A stretch of 64,000 bases of DNA from Pomacea canaliculata (taxonomy: Eukaryota > Mollusca > Gastropoda > Architaenioglossa > Ampullariidae): the NCBI RefSeq assembly GCF_003073045.1, contig NC_037591.1:27127319-27191318 (forward strand). Reading direction: 5' to 3'. The position numbers and the translations under genes are program-made. This document shows, in pieces, positions 1-11,733 of this stretch; the stretch's first letter is position 1; each line of letters starts with the position of its first letter. Under the pieces are notes generated by a model. It made no database searches. It had not been told where the DNA came from and was given only the letters and a program-made list of their open reading frames with translations.

Positions 1-110
1 GCATGAACAAATATAAAAGGCTGCATTATATATAAACACAGTTAAACACAAGTGAATATATATTTTTCATATAGGTAGAGAGAACGAAAAAGAAGAAAAG
101 AGATATACAG

Positions 111-485
111 TTATATTTTTTTTACATGTCTCCCCTCTTTTGAATCGAAAATCATCGCTATCATTAGTTTTACGCCGATTATCATTGTCCACATCGACAG
201 CCATATTTTTTTTTTAAATCGGCGATGACACAGTGCCTGCCATGAAAATGATCTAAAATCCATATTTCTCACATTGCACCAAACCCCACTCCTCCTACAA
301 CAAGGGGTCGATAGACAGGACCGCGGTGACGTCACAATGGTGTAATTTAGCTTGTTGTCCTCGCCACGCATATCTTTCAAAACGTCTGGGAGATCGAAAA
401 CTATTTCCTCGGCACTTAACTCGCAAACATCGATAGATGGCGTCTTTGTCGTGACCACCTGTGCACACACACTGAGCGCTTGCAC
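111..485 (-). CDS. possible orphan exon, unknown product
   Basis: An open frame of 124 codons with an acceptor-like GTGCACAG near its start. The first half (SIDVCELSAEEIVFDLPDVL) has a coding-like mix of acidic and hydrophobic residues, while the second half degenerates into basic and Phe/Ile/Met-rich sequence typical of noncoding frames. I do not recognise it. It lies on the same strand as the NERD-helicase gene, 3' of it, and could be a distal exon of that gene or part of a neighbour cut by the window edge. Confidence 0.2.
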   Translation of the reverse strand: MQALSVCAQVVTTKTPSIDVCELSAEEIVFDLPDVLKDMRGEDNKLNYTIVTSPRSCLSTPCCRRSGVWCNVRNMDFRSFSWQALCHRRFKKKIWLSMWTMIIGVKLMIAMIFDSKEGRHVKKI

Positions 486-3400
486 CTGTCAACCTTCAAG
501 GTGAGGCAACTCGGGCTAGTATTATAAAACACAAGTTCGATTTAAAAAACAACAACAAAAAGACCAGTAGAAAATGGAAGGAAATAATGGTCTATGCAAG
601 AAGATAAACACGATTTAAAATATCAAGTCCGGTGGGAGCACAGGCAAAATGATGGCAAATACAAAACTGATTATAAGACGGAAATAAAATCCACGCAGAA
701 TCAGTCAATAAGGACATTGAAAGCTTTCTTGTGTAATTCATCCTACAAACACTTGCGAACGACGAATTACAAACATAAAAATTTGACGAGCCCACGCAGA
801 CGACGGTGAAGGAAAGTAACGACGATTGGCCTGTAGTGTTGTCGAGATACACGATGGACACGTTTAGACCTTCAGCCGTAGTCTCAGAAATGTGGGAGTC
901 GAGAAAATACAGTTTCAGGAGATATACGATGACTTCAACAACACAACTCGTCCATCAGATGGTAGAAACCAGAATTTATTCTTTCCTTAGAACCTTCGAC
1001 CGGTCTTCTTTATTACTGCTCCACGCAGACATGTTCAACTGCCTCGCCATGACGTCTAATTTTTTGAAAATGACGTTGTCCAAATGACGCAATGGCGTAC
1101 AGAAAGACGTAGTACGCAGGACACGACACATGCACAATGTGAGACTGATAGATGTCTATAGACGACTGATGTCTGTCTGCCGAGACTCACTCTTGGCCTC
1201 GTGCGAAGTTCTCCGCGGTCAGTCTCGGCGAACCAGTTGACGACCTGACTTCCGGAAGAGCAGCGCGAAGATGGAATTTAACGAGACTTTTGATATCAAA
1301 ATATAATTACCGTAAGTGCATTACTTTGTTGCACTATTTAACTATTTTTGCCTATTTAGAACACGAAAGTATTTGCTTCCCTAGTCTGAAATCTTTCTTA
1401 TGAAATGATAAATAATATGAAACGCACATAAACATCTACAATCATCAAGTGTTCGCATATATGCTTAACCTCGGTATCTCACTTATATAAAATCCGCTTG
1501 TATGAGTAGCGTGGCTTGGCTTGTTTTCTATATTTATTTTTGCTCAGAATTTGGTATTTTATTATGCTTTCAGTATGGTGATTGCTTGTTACAAATTCAA
1601 GATAGTGGTAGTCCGTTAAAAAATCGGTAGTGGCAGCTAAGGTCAAAGACTTAATTTAATTTGTGCTTTTGTAACGCAACATTACGGCAGAGGAAGGTCG
1701 CACTCTGCGCCGACAGTAATGATAAAACGAAGACAATAGCTACACTGACAGATGCGGTGAATGCAGTCTTGCCATTCCACGTAATCTTCGATAAGTCAGT
1801 AAAGTTCTGCAACCAAAAATACCTGAAAGTTATTATAACATTTGTACGGAAGCTGCAATCTTCGCCCAACTCTGGCAGATAGAAATATCGTTCGATCAAC
1901 ACAACTCTTGTCGGTCATTGTAAGTTGAGCTTCCTTATGTCAGTCATGTCAGACTGGCCTGTATTGCACGAAAAAAGCTTGTTGTGAAGTTCGACATCAA
2001 CTATTTGTGAAGCAGCTGCAGGGAGGTAATCAGAGTTTGAAGTCCACTGCCCATGTGTAGATCTAAAAATCTAAATAACGGCTGACATCATCTCTGCGTC
2101 GGCGAAGGGGGAAGGGGCCGGAGGGGTTGTGAACTGAAAGCACTGGTGTTCTTGGTATGTTCATATACAACGACGTTTTTTTAAACAATAAGAATAATAT
2201 TTAATCGATACACTTCTCAAGTAATTTAATGAATGACGCGATTATTAATTACTAAATTTTTATGAGCATATCTTCGGCTATATGAAAATTGTCGAACCTT
2301 ATAGTCGCAGACTAAAAGCATGTACAGGAAAGAGGAGAGTATATATGAATAGATAAATAAGTGAGCCAACAATAAATATTTATCTTTTTTATGCACTCTT
2401 CTTCAAAGTGCCTTGAACAAATCTTGGCTCTCAATGGATTAAAACATTTGTCTGAGCGGCCTGTAGCACGAATGAGAGTCGCTCACAACAAACAACAAAA
2501 AAAAAAATCGTCTGCAAGCAGTCGAGGGATATTAGTTCGTGACTGACTTACAACTCGCTACAATATGTAATTAGTCTTGTCACTCAGACTTAAACATGTG
2601 GCGCGCAGCTAGCCTTATTGAAAGTCGCTAAATGGTGGTGATTAGTGAAAAGGAGGTTCTGGGGAAGGCGATAATCAAGATGATGTACCTGAAGTGTACA
2701 TATAATACACCCACATCCACACACCAAGCTTTGTCAGCTGATGAACCTCATCGTGTTATGCTGACACAGTCGTTACGTAGTCTAGGTCACGTGATGCAGG
2801 TCACAGGGTCGCACTGTTCCTGAACTTGCAGGGGTCACAGGAGTGGTGTCCCTTTCAACGTCTCCACACGGCAGCTGGTAAAGAATGAGGACAGACTGGT
2901 AATACTTTGCTCTAGTTGGTCTAGCCAGCTATACCGAACGAATCTCACACATCTTCCTACCGTTTTAACACTGGATTGATTAGAAATGTTGATCAGCATA
3001 TTTTTTGAAAAGAGCCTTCAAAACATAATGCTACATAAAACACTGGGCACATCAGTAACTTTGTTGGGACTAAAGATGATGATGTTTGTGATCTTTGTAG
3101 AAGTGAAAAGAAAACCTTCGGAATATTTTAGGGAGTGTAATTTCTTTGTGATTTTTTTATTTTTTTTTTTTTGGGGGGGGGGGGAATGCAAAAACATATT
3201 TGGAATAAATATACGAGTTCTTCAACGACGACTTTAAATGAAAATCTCGTTTTGAATCTTGAATGCAGTAATACTTCAAGAGAGGTTCTGTATTCGATTT
3301 AATTTTACTGCCTGAAAAAATATATATCAGTTTAAAAAACCTGCTCCAATTAAACAACTTTCACTAGATTAGTGCAATATGGAAATAAAATTGAAACGCT

Positions 3401-3729
3401 TTAAAGTAAGCATGGAAATGAAAGGGAACATTGATGCCCTTTATGCAACTTCTGGCTTAAATATAAATATTACTTATTTTCATTAATGAATTTATACTAC
3501 TTTCAATGTCTTTTGTTAATTGTGTGTGCTGTGTTTTGGTTTCATACTGCAACTGTAATGTATATTGTGATTTTATACGCGCAAAGTAGTTATAAATACT
3601 GATGTGATGTGTTGTAGAACGAATGCACATAAATGTGAAAAATTGTTATTTGTGGAAACCTGTTTGGTAAAAGCAAAACAAAATCAACAAAGAAACAACC
3701 TTCTTTCCACAGTGTCTAGACAAACCTAC
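486..3729. other. intergenic or intronic, no supported gene
   Basis: AT-rich sequence with no coding frame I can support. A short antisense pair of frames at 1651-1902 carries no recognisable motif. A poly-T/poly-G run sits at about 3157-3184. Confidence 0.6.
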
Positions 3730-4852
3730 TTAATCACTAGAGCGGACACAACACAGTACATAGTCGGATGAGCCAAGGACTGACAGCATTTTTACCGTGA
3801 TGCCAAGCCTGGTCACGACCTCACTGCCCACCATGTCAAACCACTGAGGCGACGCGTTCTTTGTCACGTGACTGATATCCACAACGCAATGAAATGGCCA
3901 CGGCCCCGGATGCAGGGGAGGATTTGGTTGAGGAGACTGGGTCTCCAGGAGCCAAGAGAATGTAAACGGGGATGTTGCGCTTGACCAGTAGGAGCCAGTC
4001 ATGTCAAGGCTTTACCATCAGCTCATCGAGGTTCAGGTTCTAGAAGAGCGACAGGGTAACATGGATGTTTAAGACTATGGAACAAGAAAAATTGTGATCA
4101 TCTCTTTTACAAAAGCAATGCTGGGGAATATGTTCAAGCCAATGCTTTAATACAAGGCGTTGATGTATTTATTAGAGAATCGTTCACGTTATGATGTACG
4201 TAAAGCACCATAACAGCAACGGAAATTTGGTAGAAAAATTATTCAGAATATTTTCTTTTCTCTAAAGTCCTTTAAAATGTTTTTATAAAAATATTCAATA
4301 GGAGTTTTTGTAGAATTTTTTTCCCCATCAACTCTAGAAAGGTTGGTTCTGAAGCGCACCATCGACATAGCATAAAAACTCGTTTTTCTGTACCTTCTAT
4401 GTGCAGACATTTCATTTGTATCTGTGACTACCCTAAATACGCTTTCTTTCTTCCCTTTCTTACACAAATTATATATATATGTATGATGAGAGATTTGCAT
4501 ATTTAAAAGATACATAGGTATACAGGTATTTTGACTAAATTATAAATCCTCAAATACTGATAGAAGGAAGGATAGAAAAAAAATTATAGAAAGACGAATA
4601 GACCTAAAGAGAGTCGGCTTCAGAGAGAGTGCGTGCACACACACACACACACGCACAGAGATTTAATTAGTATGCCTCAAACCTGATGAACAGGAAGTCC
4701 CAGAGTGTCGTCACGACGCCGACAGTGCTGCCATCTCTCGATGCTGCTTCCGACTATCTCCAGTCGGCAATGTAAGCTGGACCCGGTTAATATGTTCATC
4801 AGCCGGAGCCGTGTTTGGTGGACGACGCACTCTCCCGACCACCAAGAATTTC
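3730..4852 (-). other. possible degraded 3' exons of the ZU5 gene (Death-like?)
   Basis: Two patches on the same strand as the NERD-helicase gene look partly coding. At 4852-4680 an acceptor (CGTCGTCCAG) opens onto segments such as RVQLTLPTGDSRK and RRRDDTLGLPVHQ, in different frames. At 4039-3730 a good acceptor (CGCTCTTCTAG) opens onto NLDELMV, DWLLLVKRNIPV and FDMVGSEVVTRLGI, again in different frames; the order L..L...DW.LL...W..........VV..L recalls a Death domain, the usual partner of ZU5-UPA. No frame is open across either patch, so this is a weak, by-eye suggestion only. Confidence 0.2.
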
Positions 4853-5545
4853 CTGGACGACGAAAACACAAAGAAATCCTAACTTTTGAATGTACACAGT
4901 AAAGAAAATTAATGGATTGGCAGGGTGCAGTATAAATCTGAATATATAAATACTCCCCTTCCCTGATTTATTAGTTGCTCTTTCTAAGAACGACAAAGAA
5001 TTTTTATCTATACACCACCTGGATCAGCTTGTTCATATATCCATTTTTTCGCTGTTCATAGCTTCATTAGACTGACCCTAACCCTGACGTCTTAAGTGGT
5101 CATATTTGTACATGGTTTCACAATTCTGTTGTTGTTGTTTTTTTTTTTTTTTGTTTTGTTTTTTTTTTTTTAATCCCGTTGTGTTCAGGCATCATCAACT
5201 CTTCCTTTAGATTCTGATTTCATTATGCTCTGTACCACTAAGCACTTCCACTTTCATGTATTTTCTGAATAGCACTAATGCTTTTGATTGGTTGCTGTTG
5301 TTACTTGTGATTCTCTTATTGTATTTTTTCTTTAAGTTTCTGTTGTTGATAATTGTTTTCACGTGATGACCACGTACTATAAGTTCACGATTTAATGGCA
5401 TCCATCTAATCTATAAAAAAAAAAAATTAAAAGAATTCAGTTTTGTAAAACAAAAAAAAAAAATGGAAATAAATATTCGTATCTGTGTACGAACGTGACT
5501 TCACGATATTGACCTCTTTCTCAGCATGTTTATGTTTGCAGATAT
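4853..5545. other. noncoding spacer with poly-T tracts
   Basis: Noncoding stretch between the ZU5 exon and the weak exon patches, with T-rich tracts at about 5130-5172 and A-rich runs at 5415-5463. No gene seen. Confidence 0.6.
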
Positions 5546-6421
5546 TTATCTTAATGAGTCCATAATGATCAGAAATACAGCTACCGCTTTGAAGTCTTTA
5601 ATGGCGAGTCTCTGGTCCCAGATGTACACAGTGACTTTGGCAGAGGGATGGCCAAGCTGTGTCTGCGGGTAGAAGGCAGTGGCAAGCACCATGAGGGCGG
5701 GGCCGGTGACCCCTACTCCCTGGTACACGCACGCGTAGCCGCCGCGCAGTTGGACCGTGGTGACGTAGATGTGTCCATCAGACCCCACCTCAACCATCTC
5801 GGTCTTCTCTGTGTCCTCCGCTTCTTCTTCCGAGACGCCCTGCTCTTCATCTTCCTGACTCACCAGTCTTTCCGCAGGGCTCAAAATATGGCTGACATGT
5901 TCAGCGGTGGTCAGTCCGGACGAAAGGTGACCTCTGGCCAGGTTGTGACCTCTCGACATGGCGGGCTTCATATGGCGGAAAAGGTGGGCTGTCCTACTTT
6001 CGAGCGTTCCAAACAGATCACGTACACCTTCGTCGGGTCGTGACCAGGTGGAAGGTAGTGCGGCAGTCGGATCCGCACTGGCTGCAGGAACCGGAAGTGT
6101 GCGCCGACCCACAACTCCACCAGCGGACTAGGCGATGTAGACGCTGCCAGTGGCGAGGCCCATCAGGCGCTGCACCTGCGCCAGGTTTGGCGCACGACCC
6201 GGCGTGAACCGCCGCCGTGACGTGACGCCCCACTGCGTCAGAAGGCACATACAGAACGACGTCCGAGTCGCCGTGGTTGAAGGCGCCGCCGTCGCAGGTT
6301 ACCGGGTGTACGGCGTACCAGGTGGGGCAGAACACTGGGGTGGCTGTGAACATATGGCTGGCGTGCCGCTGTTGACTGCAAGCCTCTCTGCTGTCTGCTG
6401 GTGACTCGGTCTCCTTCTGGC
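5546..6421 (-). CDS. ZU5 / UPA-like exon of the NERD-helicase gene
   Basis: The intron 6540-6422 (119 nt, ATG-repeat rich, acceptor TTTATAG) joins exon 5 in phase 1 to GQKETESPADS, which runs open into a ZU5-like core: VTCDGGAFNHGDSDVVLYVP, then GSVYIA, SPLVELWVGAHFRFLQPVRI and RLPHYLPPGHDP. The last string matches the ZU5 signature of F.kPV.l.lPH. The core is spread over three frames, with shifts near 6190-6225, 6129-6132 and 5985-6010. The remainder (about 5546-5985) is a long open stretch with an acidic linker followed by VTVYIWDQRLAIKDF, which resembles the vYiwDd segment of UPA domains; that call is tentative. ZU5-UPA pairs occur in UNC5 receptors, ankyrins and PIDD, often before a Death domain. 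The stop at 5546 may be the true end, or a donor just before it may lead to further exons. Confidence 0.62.
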
Positions 6422-9400
6422 CTATAAACGTGGATCAGGCATCTGATTATTAGGTGAAAAGCGCTCAATTGATAAAATAAAAAAAAATGCGAGTGCTATA
6501 ACGAAAACGACGACGACAATGATGATGATGATGATGATACCTTGCACTTTAAGCTCCCCCCATACTCGTGTATGTCCACTGACAGGGCCAATTCCGGATT
6601 TCGAAGGGTATACCCACACCAGCTGCGCAGTACAGCGGGACAGACAGTGTAGCCTGTCATACATGGTGCCGTTCGACTGTCGGTCCTTGACCCCGACGTA
6701 GACCACGACCTTCCTCTCCAGCCCCAGCACGTTGGTCCAGTGCGCCACCCACACCACGTCCTGCGCTGCCTTTACTAAGTCACGGGCGTCCTCTCTTCCC
6801 ATCGGCCGCACCGGCACCTTCCGCTGTCGCAGACCTCCCAGCAGCCCTGATTGGTCGCCAACGTCACGTGACTCGCACAGCACCAGCACATCACTGAAGC
6901 GCAGTCTCGGAGCTGTGCTGCGCGCATTGACACTGGTGTTCCTGGCTGCCGTCGTCGTTACTGTCGTTACCACGGTGCTGGGCGTCTCCGACTCTGAATT
7001 GGAGGAAGCTGAGGTGACGTTGCTGGTTTCATCGCTAGACGATGTCGTTGTGGGGCTGCTGCCAGGTCCGGAGTCCGCAACTGAAGACGTGAAAACGGCA
7101 TTGCCGATAAAATCTTTTACTGTGGAGGCTTTTAAGGTTTGTAACTGATAACTAGGTTTTTGTTTATGACATTTAGTGACTAATGAAAGAAGAATTCCTG
7201 CCTAGATTTCTGTATCTTTATAAACTCCTGTTGTTTGATATTGGGACATAACTTGTACATTTCTAGATCTTTGAGACATTATTTCCAACTATTGAACACT
7301 TTTGAAAAAAAAAAGGTATGACAGAATCAGTTAATATAAGCTTTAAAAGTAATGTGCCACATCTATATCACTCGCTGCATTAACTTATACTGAGATGAAG
7401 AATACTGATACCAAGTTTTCTGGCTGGAAAGAAAACACTTTCTCGAACAGCACATGTGGAGCATTGTATTAAATAATTATTTTGACAGTTGATAAGGATT
7501 TTATGTTTACTGCTGCCTGTAAGGGACATTAGGCAAGACGTATGTGCAGTCTTCTAGGTGGAAGATTGAAAACGGCGATGCAGCCACACGACTTACCAAC
7601 GACTAGGCCGTTTAGAAAGTCGCCCACCTCTCGCCCACACGTTTCACAGTCGTGAGGGGCAGCACCAGTGTGAGCGTGGCCTTCATGACAGATGAACTTC
7701 ACAGGCGGTCCGTCGGTAGGGGAAGGGAGATTACTCTCGCTGTAACGATAAACATCCCCATCGCTTATCTCCTCCGCCTGCGCCACCTCCCGCACCACCA
7801 CGGGTGGCGATCGAAGGGCGTGGGTCAAGGCAACGCAGCGCCAGTAGGAGGAGCAGTGTCGATGCTGGCAGCTGGCCGCCCAGAGATGAAGGCCTGGAAC
7901 TCTGGCCCACAGCTTCTCACAGAAGTCTGGAAATCGAGGTCGCCTGGTAGAAAGTCACGTGGTTTAAAGAAACATCAGCCAACAGACAAAGTGCTCCACA
8001 TATCGACTTTTTAAATATGTCATCTTCAGGCAGTGCACAGACTGAGGCACAATAAATGGTAAAGAAGGTATTAGAGAGAAAGGAAAAAATGAGAAAGTGA
8101 TGAGAGAGAGAAACTGAAGATAAAGAGATGGCAGAGAGAGAAATAGGTTAAGGAGAAATGGGAGAAAAAGAAATGGGACAGGGAGAAATGGAAGAGAGAA
8201 TTGGAGAGAGAAAAAGGCATACCTATACACGAACCATGGTTTATTAATAAGCCTACCACTTTTCTAAATCTAGTTCCCATATTGTGTCTTCAGAAGGGAG
8301 AAGCCAGAAAATATTTTTACTACTGCAAAAACAAAACTATAACAGAAAAGAAAAACAGAAAGGATCGTAAATGTACACAAAAGTAATCAAAAAGAAAAGA
8401 GAGAAAGATTAGTGTGAGTAAAATGTTTCCCTGAATGGCAGCATCGCTCACCCGTAGTCTGGCCCAGCCTCGTCACACACAACAAACAAGCTTCCAGACT
8501 TTGCCTCTTTCACCAGGGACTGGACCGCCTCTAACATCTTGTGGGCTTTCAAGAAGTCGAACTCGTGCAAGCGCACTTCACCCAGCGTCTGCCCAGGTTT
8601 TGCCAGCGCGCTCAGACTGGCCAGCAGCAGGTGCTCCAGCAGGTAGGAGGCCAGTCGGCTCTCGTTCCACGTGATGACCACTTGGACGTCGTGACCACGC
8701 CGTAGCCACTCCCTCGCCGCCAGCAGCAGCACCACGCTCTTGCCCGTGCCGGGAGGTCCGCACACGAAGAGGCGACGGGAGGAGCTCGCCTCACTTGCAT
8801 CAGCAGCGTTAAGCTTGTACAGGGCGTGCAGACTGTCAAGGTGGCGGGCCATGTCCTGCAGCAGCTCCACCTGGTGGTGGTGGAGGGTGATCTGCGCGAA
8901 TATTTCTCCTGCTGTCGACACAGCTTCTGGCAGCGTCTTGAGCGACATCCGGGGCTTTGTGACGCATGGAACGGTGACAGTGGTGGCGGGTCCGCAAAAC
9001 CTGCAGCAGCAGAAGCAGCAGTCACCGTGCGTCAAAGGCAAGATTTTTATCCAAAATAGCGAAGAAAAATGTACTATAGTACTGATTACTATCACATAAT
9101 CTAGTTTTGTAGTCGATATCCTTGTTTTAAAAATGACATGATAAAATATAGGTAACAATATAAAGAGCTTAGCACAAAATGATTTAGAGGACTGTATAGA
9201 AGACTTAGGCATGAAGATGATTTTAACATATAAGCAAGCCTTTGTGAGTTTTACTGCACCTGCGTGCGGTGGTAATAGGGGTGGGTGGGGGGATATGAAT
9301 GCTTGTTTGTTGCTTTGATCTCAGCGACCTCAAGGTGACCAACCAGCTTTTGAGGGCGAACATAGCCACTAACCTGGCTAGAAGATTATCATAAAGGTCA

Positions 9401-10962
9401 AAGTCCATCAGAGGATCTCTTTTCGAGGAGACCACTAGTTTGTGCCACCACCTGCTCATCTTCTCTAAGACGTCAGGGGTGACGTCCCACGGTGTGGCGT
9501 AATGAGAAAGGTCATCAGAGCAGAGGCACAGGTCAGCAAGGTCAGCTGGTAATGGCCTCGACCCGAGGCATTGACCTAGGGACTAGAAGGGCACATAAGT
9601 GCGAACATGAAGATTATGCGATCGAAAAGCCTATATGGATATAGGATGAGGAATTGTGTCGATGCTTGCAGCAGCTGCCAAAGAAAAATGTTTCTAACAA
9701 AGGTTTTAGCGAAGCTGCTGATGGTGGTGTGTGTGTGTATAAAATCAACTGAGGTTGACTAAGATTTTTCTTTCTGATGTATTCATAATATAATAATATT
9801 ATTACTCTTATATGACAGTGGCTATCGATATTGCTAAAATCAACATTGATAAATAAACGTGCATGCTGCGATAGCAAAAATCACACATAACGAAAATCTA
9901 GGATTATATATTATAATTTGATGAATCGTTTTGAAGTGTTCCCTAGGATTGTTACAGGTCTCATGTACACTTCCACCCGACCCCCCCCCCCCCCCCTCAT
10001 ATAATAAAGACAAATGCGACTGAGTTTCTAGTCAGTATTATGATTAATATGATTTTATTCTAACTTGAAAAAATATAGTCTGCCGATTATACTATCTTTG
10101 TCTGACTTTGTGTGTCCGCAATAGCCGGCCTAAAGTTATTCTTTACGTTTCACTCTATAAAAATAAGGTCAAACATTTGGTACAGGAAGTTGCTGAACAT
10201 TAGCTCACCGTCTTCAGGTCGTTGTCACCACAGAGAGCTTGCATGATGTCCTGCCGTGTCACGTTTGGCAATACCAGCGACACCCTGATGGTCAAGTCGG
10301 GCGCCAAGTCTGACACGAGGTGCCGTAGCATGAGGCGGGCTTTTCTCATCTGCTTCACTGCTTTTTTGATCCTTTTCTTGAAGATGCTCAGGAAGTCACC
10401 GCACCCGCCTTCCTCAGATGATCTGTCTCTGAGCGACTTGATTTCGCAGACGATCAGGCCATGATGGCGGTGTTATGATGAGGATGTCGAAGTCACCCCT
10501 ACTAAGGTCCTTTCGTGACGACTGGTCATCCGCGGCGAACCGCTGGAGGTTTTTAGACTGGGGCAGCAAAGCGGTGGCGGCGGCGTAGGCTTCTTCGCCC
10601 AGGTAGTCACCGAACTGCAGCTGGCTCAGCATCACCATCGCCTGTTTCTCTCGTTCCGCCATCTTGGTCAGACAGAACAGCACGCGCTGCTGCGCCGCGT
10701 CGGTTTTGACTTCACTTTGGTGGACCAGAGAAAGTTGCCCTTCCTTGCGACGAGAGGACCGCTTGGTCTCCGGCTGTACATCGTCGCAAGGAGTTTGCGG
10801 GACATACACCGACTCGTCGGCAAAGGTCAGCACGTCGTAGGGCACGCGATTAATGTGGATGGCGGGGATGGTGTAGACCCCCGTGTGACGTCTGGGAAAC
10901 TGCTGGCGGATGTTGTCCAGCCAAAAGGCCATATTTTTTTCCAGGGCACTTGCTTCATCACT
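5546..10962 (-). CDS. NERD nuclease - SF1 helicase - ZU5/UPA-like gene, partial at 5' end, frameshifted
   Basis: Exons on the minus strand: 10962-10209, 9582-9374, 9000-8452, 7943-7597, 7080-6541, 6421-about 5546; all junctions are GT-AG and phases match (0, 2, 2, 1, 1). Exon 1 is NERD-like (PD-(D/E)XK nuclease fold): GDFDILIITP, then CEIKS with the E-x-K pair, in two frames separated by one extra base near 10465-10475. Exon 3 has Walker A GPPGTGKS (about 8733-8762) and Walker B LFVVCDEAG. Exon 4 is intact, with a CETCGR motif. Exon 5 carries SF1 motifs V (HWTNVLGLERKVVVYVG) and VI (LHCLSRCTAQLVWV). Exon 6 encodes ZU5. Exon 1 opens at a splice acceptor, so a start exon lies upstream, unseen. 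Likely an ATP-driven DNA or RNA helicase with a nuclease domain; an immune role is inference. Exons 2-5 are fully open. The frameshifts mean pseudogene or assembly error. Confidence 0.82.
6519..6540. repeat. (ATG/CAT)n microsatellite at a splice donor
   Basis: Six or so ATG units directly abut the donor of helicase exon 5 on the minus strand, so on the transcript the intron starts GTATCATCATCAT. Repeat length changes here would sit inside the donor region. Confidence 0.8.
8045..8220. repeat. GA-rich purine tract in helicase intron
   Basis: About 170 nt of almost pure purine on the plus strand, with GAGAGA, GGAGAAATGG and AGAAAGG motifs repeated imperfectly. It lies in the 508-nt intron between helicase exons 3 and 4 and gives spurious low-complexity open frames on the minus strand. 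Confidence 0.75.
9721..10020. other. intron sequence with GT and poly-C runs
   Basis: Inside the 626-nt intron between exons 1 and 2 of the NERD-helicase gene: a GTGTGTGTGT run near 9729 and a poly-C run of about 18 nt near 9979-9997. No other feature. Confidence 0.6.
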
Positions 10963-11314
10963 CTAAAAATAGAACATATTTACCAGCTTTGTATGTGACC
11001 ACCCATGACGAGCAGAAAAGGCCCCGAAGAGTTATCTGGATCTTTTATGCAGTGACTTTCTTTAAAAATGGATTCCTTTTTTTATTTATTAAATTAACAG
11101 AAAATACACCGATATGTTAAAATAAAAGTTAGAAATTGTTTTTAAATACATTGTAATCGTGGTAAAGCGGAAGCATGGCGAAAACATATCTGAGTGAAGC
11201 CAGTGAAACATTTTGTGCTTTTTACTGAATAAAGGGGAAAGTGTTTATTCAGTGCTAAGTAAATTAACAGAACAGTACATGTTTATTAACAAACACATGG
11301 CATGAAAGTTGTGC

Positions 11315-11350
<36 letters not shown>

Positions 11351-11540
11351 ATGTGCGTGTGTGTGGGGGACGCCAGTTCTCCAAGTCTTGCGGTATGTCA
11401 AGCATGTACATGTAGCTTTCTTCATTTTCTTTATTACACACTCCCACACATGTGCATTCTCGTCCTCTTACACACACATATATATATATACCTACACATT
11501 CCTTTCTCTCTTTCAGTTATTTATTTCTTTCCCTCTCATG
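10963..11540. other. upstream flank of helicase gene, poly-A run
   Basis: AT-rich DNA upstream of the NERD exon. No start exon with a signal I can defend was found. A poly-A run of about 28 nt lies at 11321-11348 and a TA/CA patch at 11470-11492. Confidence 0.5.
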
Positions 11541-11733
11541 AGCGGTCCGATGGCGCAACGGTTAGCGCCTGTCACTAATACAGTGATGATTGACTGTCGT
11601 GAGTTCATATCTCTCGGGCACACAGTTCTTTCTCTGCATGTGGAATCTGTTTACAGGGCTGGATGATTTGCTGTGAATATAACCTTAGATGCTGGCTTGG
11701 CGTAAAACATCAATTCCTCTCCCCCCCCTCCCT
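11541..11733 (+). mobile_element. tRNA-derived SINE, copy 1
   Basis: Begins AGCGGTCCGATGGCGCAACG, with a Pol III A-box-like TGGCGCAACGGTTAGCGCCT and a B-box-like GTGAGTTCATATCTC about 35 nt downstream, then a body ending GGCGTAAAACATCAATTCCT and a poly-C rich tail. The same unit recurs at 52768. A clear target duplication was not found here. A functional tRNA is excluded: the 3' half does not form an acceptor stem and the similarity to copy 2 extends far past tRNA length. Confidence 0.8.

Noticed and set aside
5648-6043. 131-codon plus-strand frame opposite the ZU5 exon
   Set aside because: Antisense shadow of the ZU5/UPA-like exon.
11541-11615. tRNA gene
   Set aside because: Pol III boxes belong to a SINE head; no acceptor stem, and the repeat body extends well past tRNA length in both copies.
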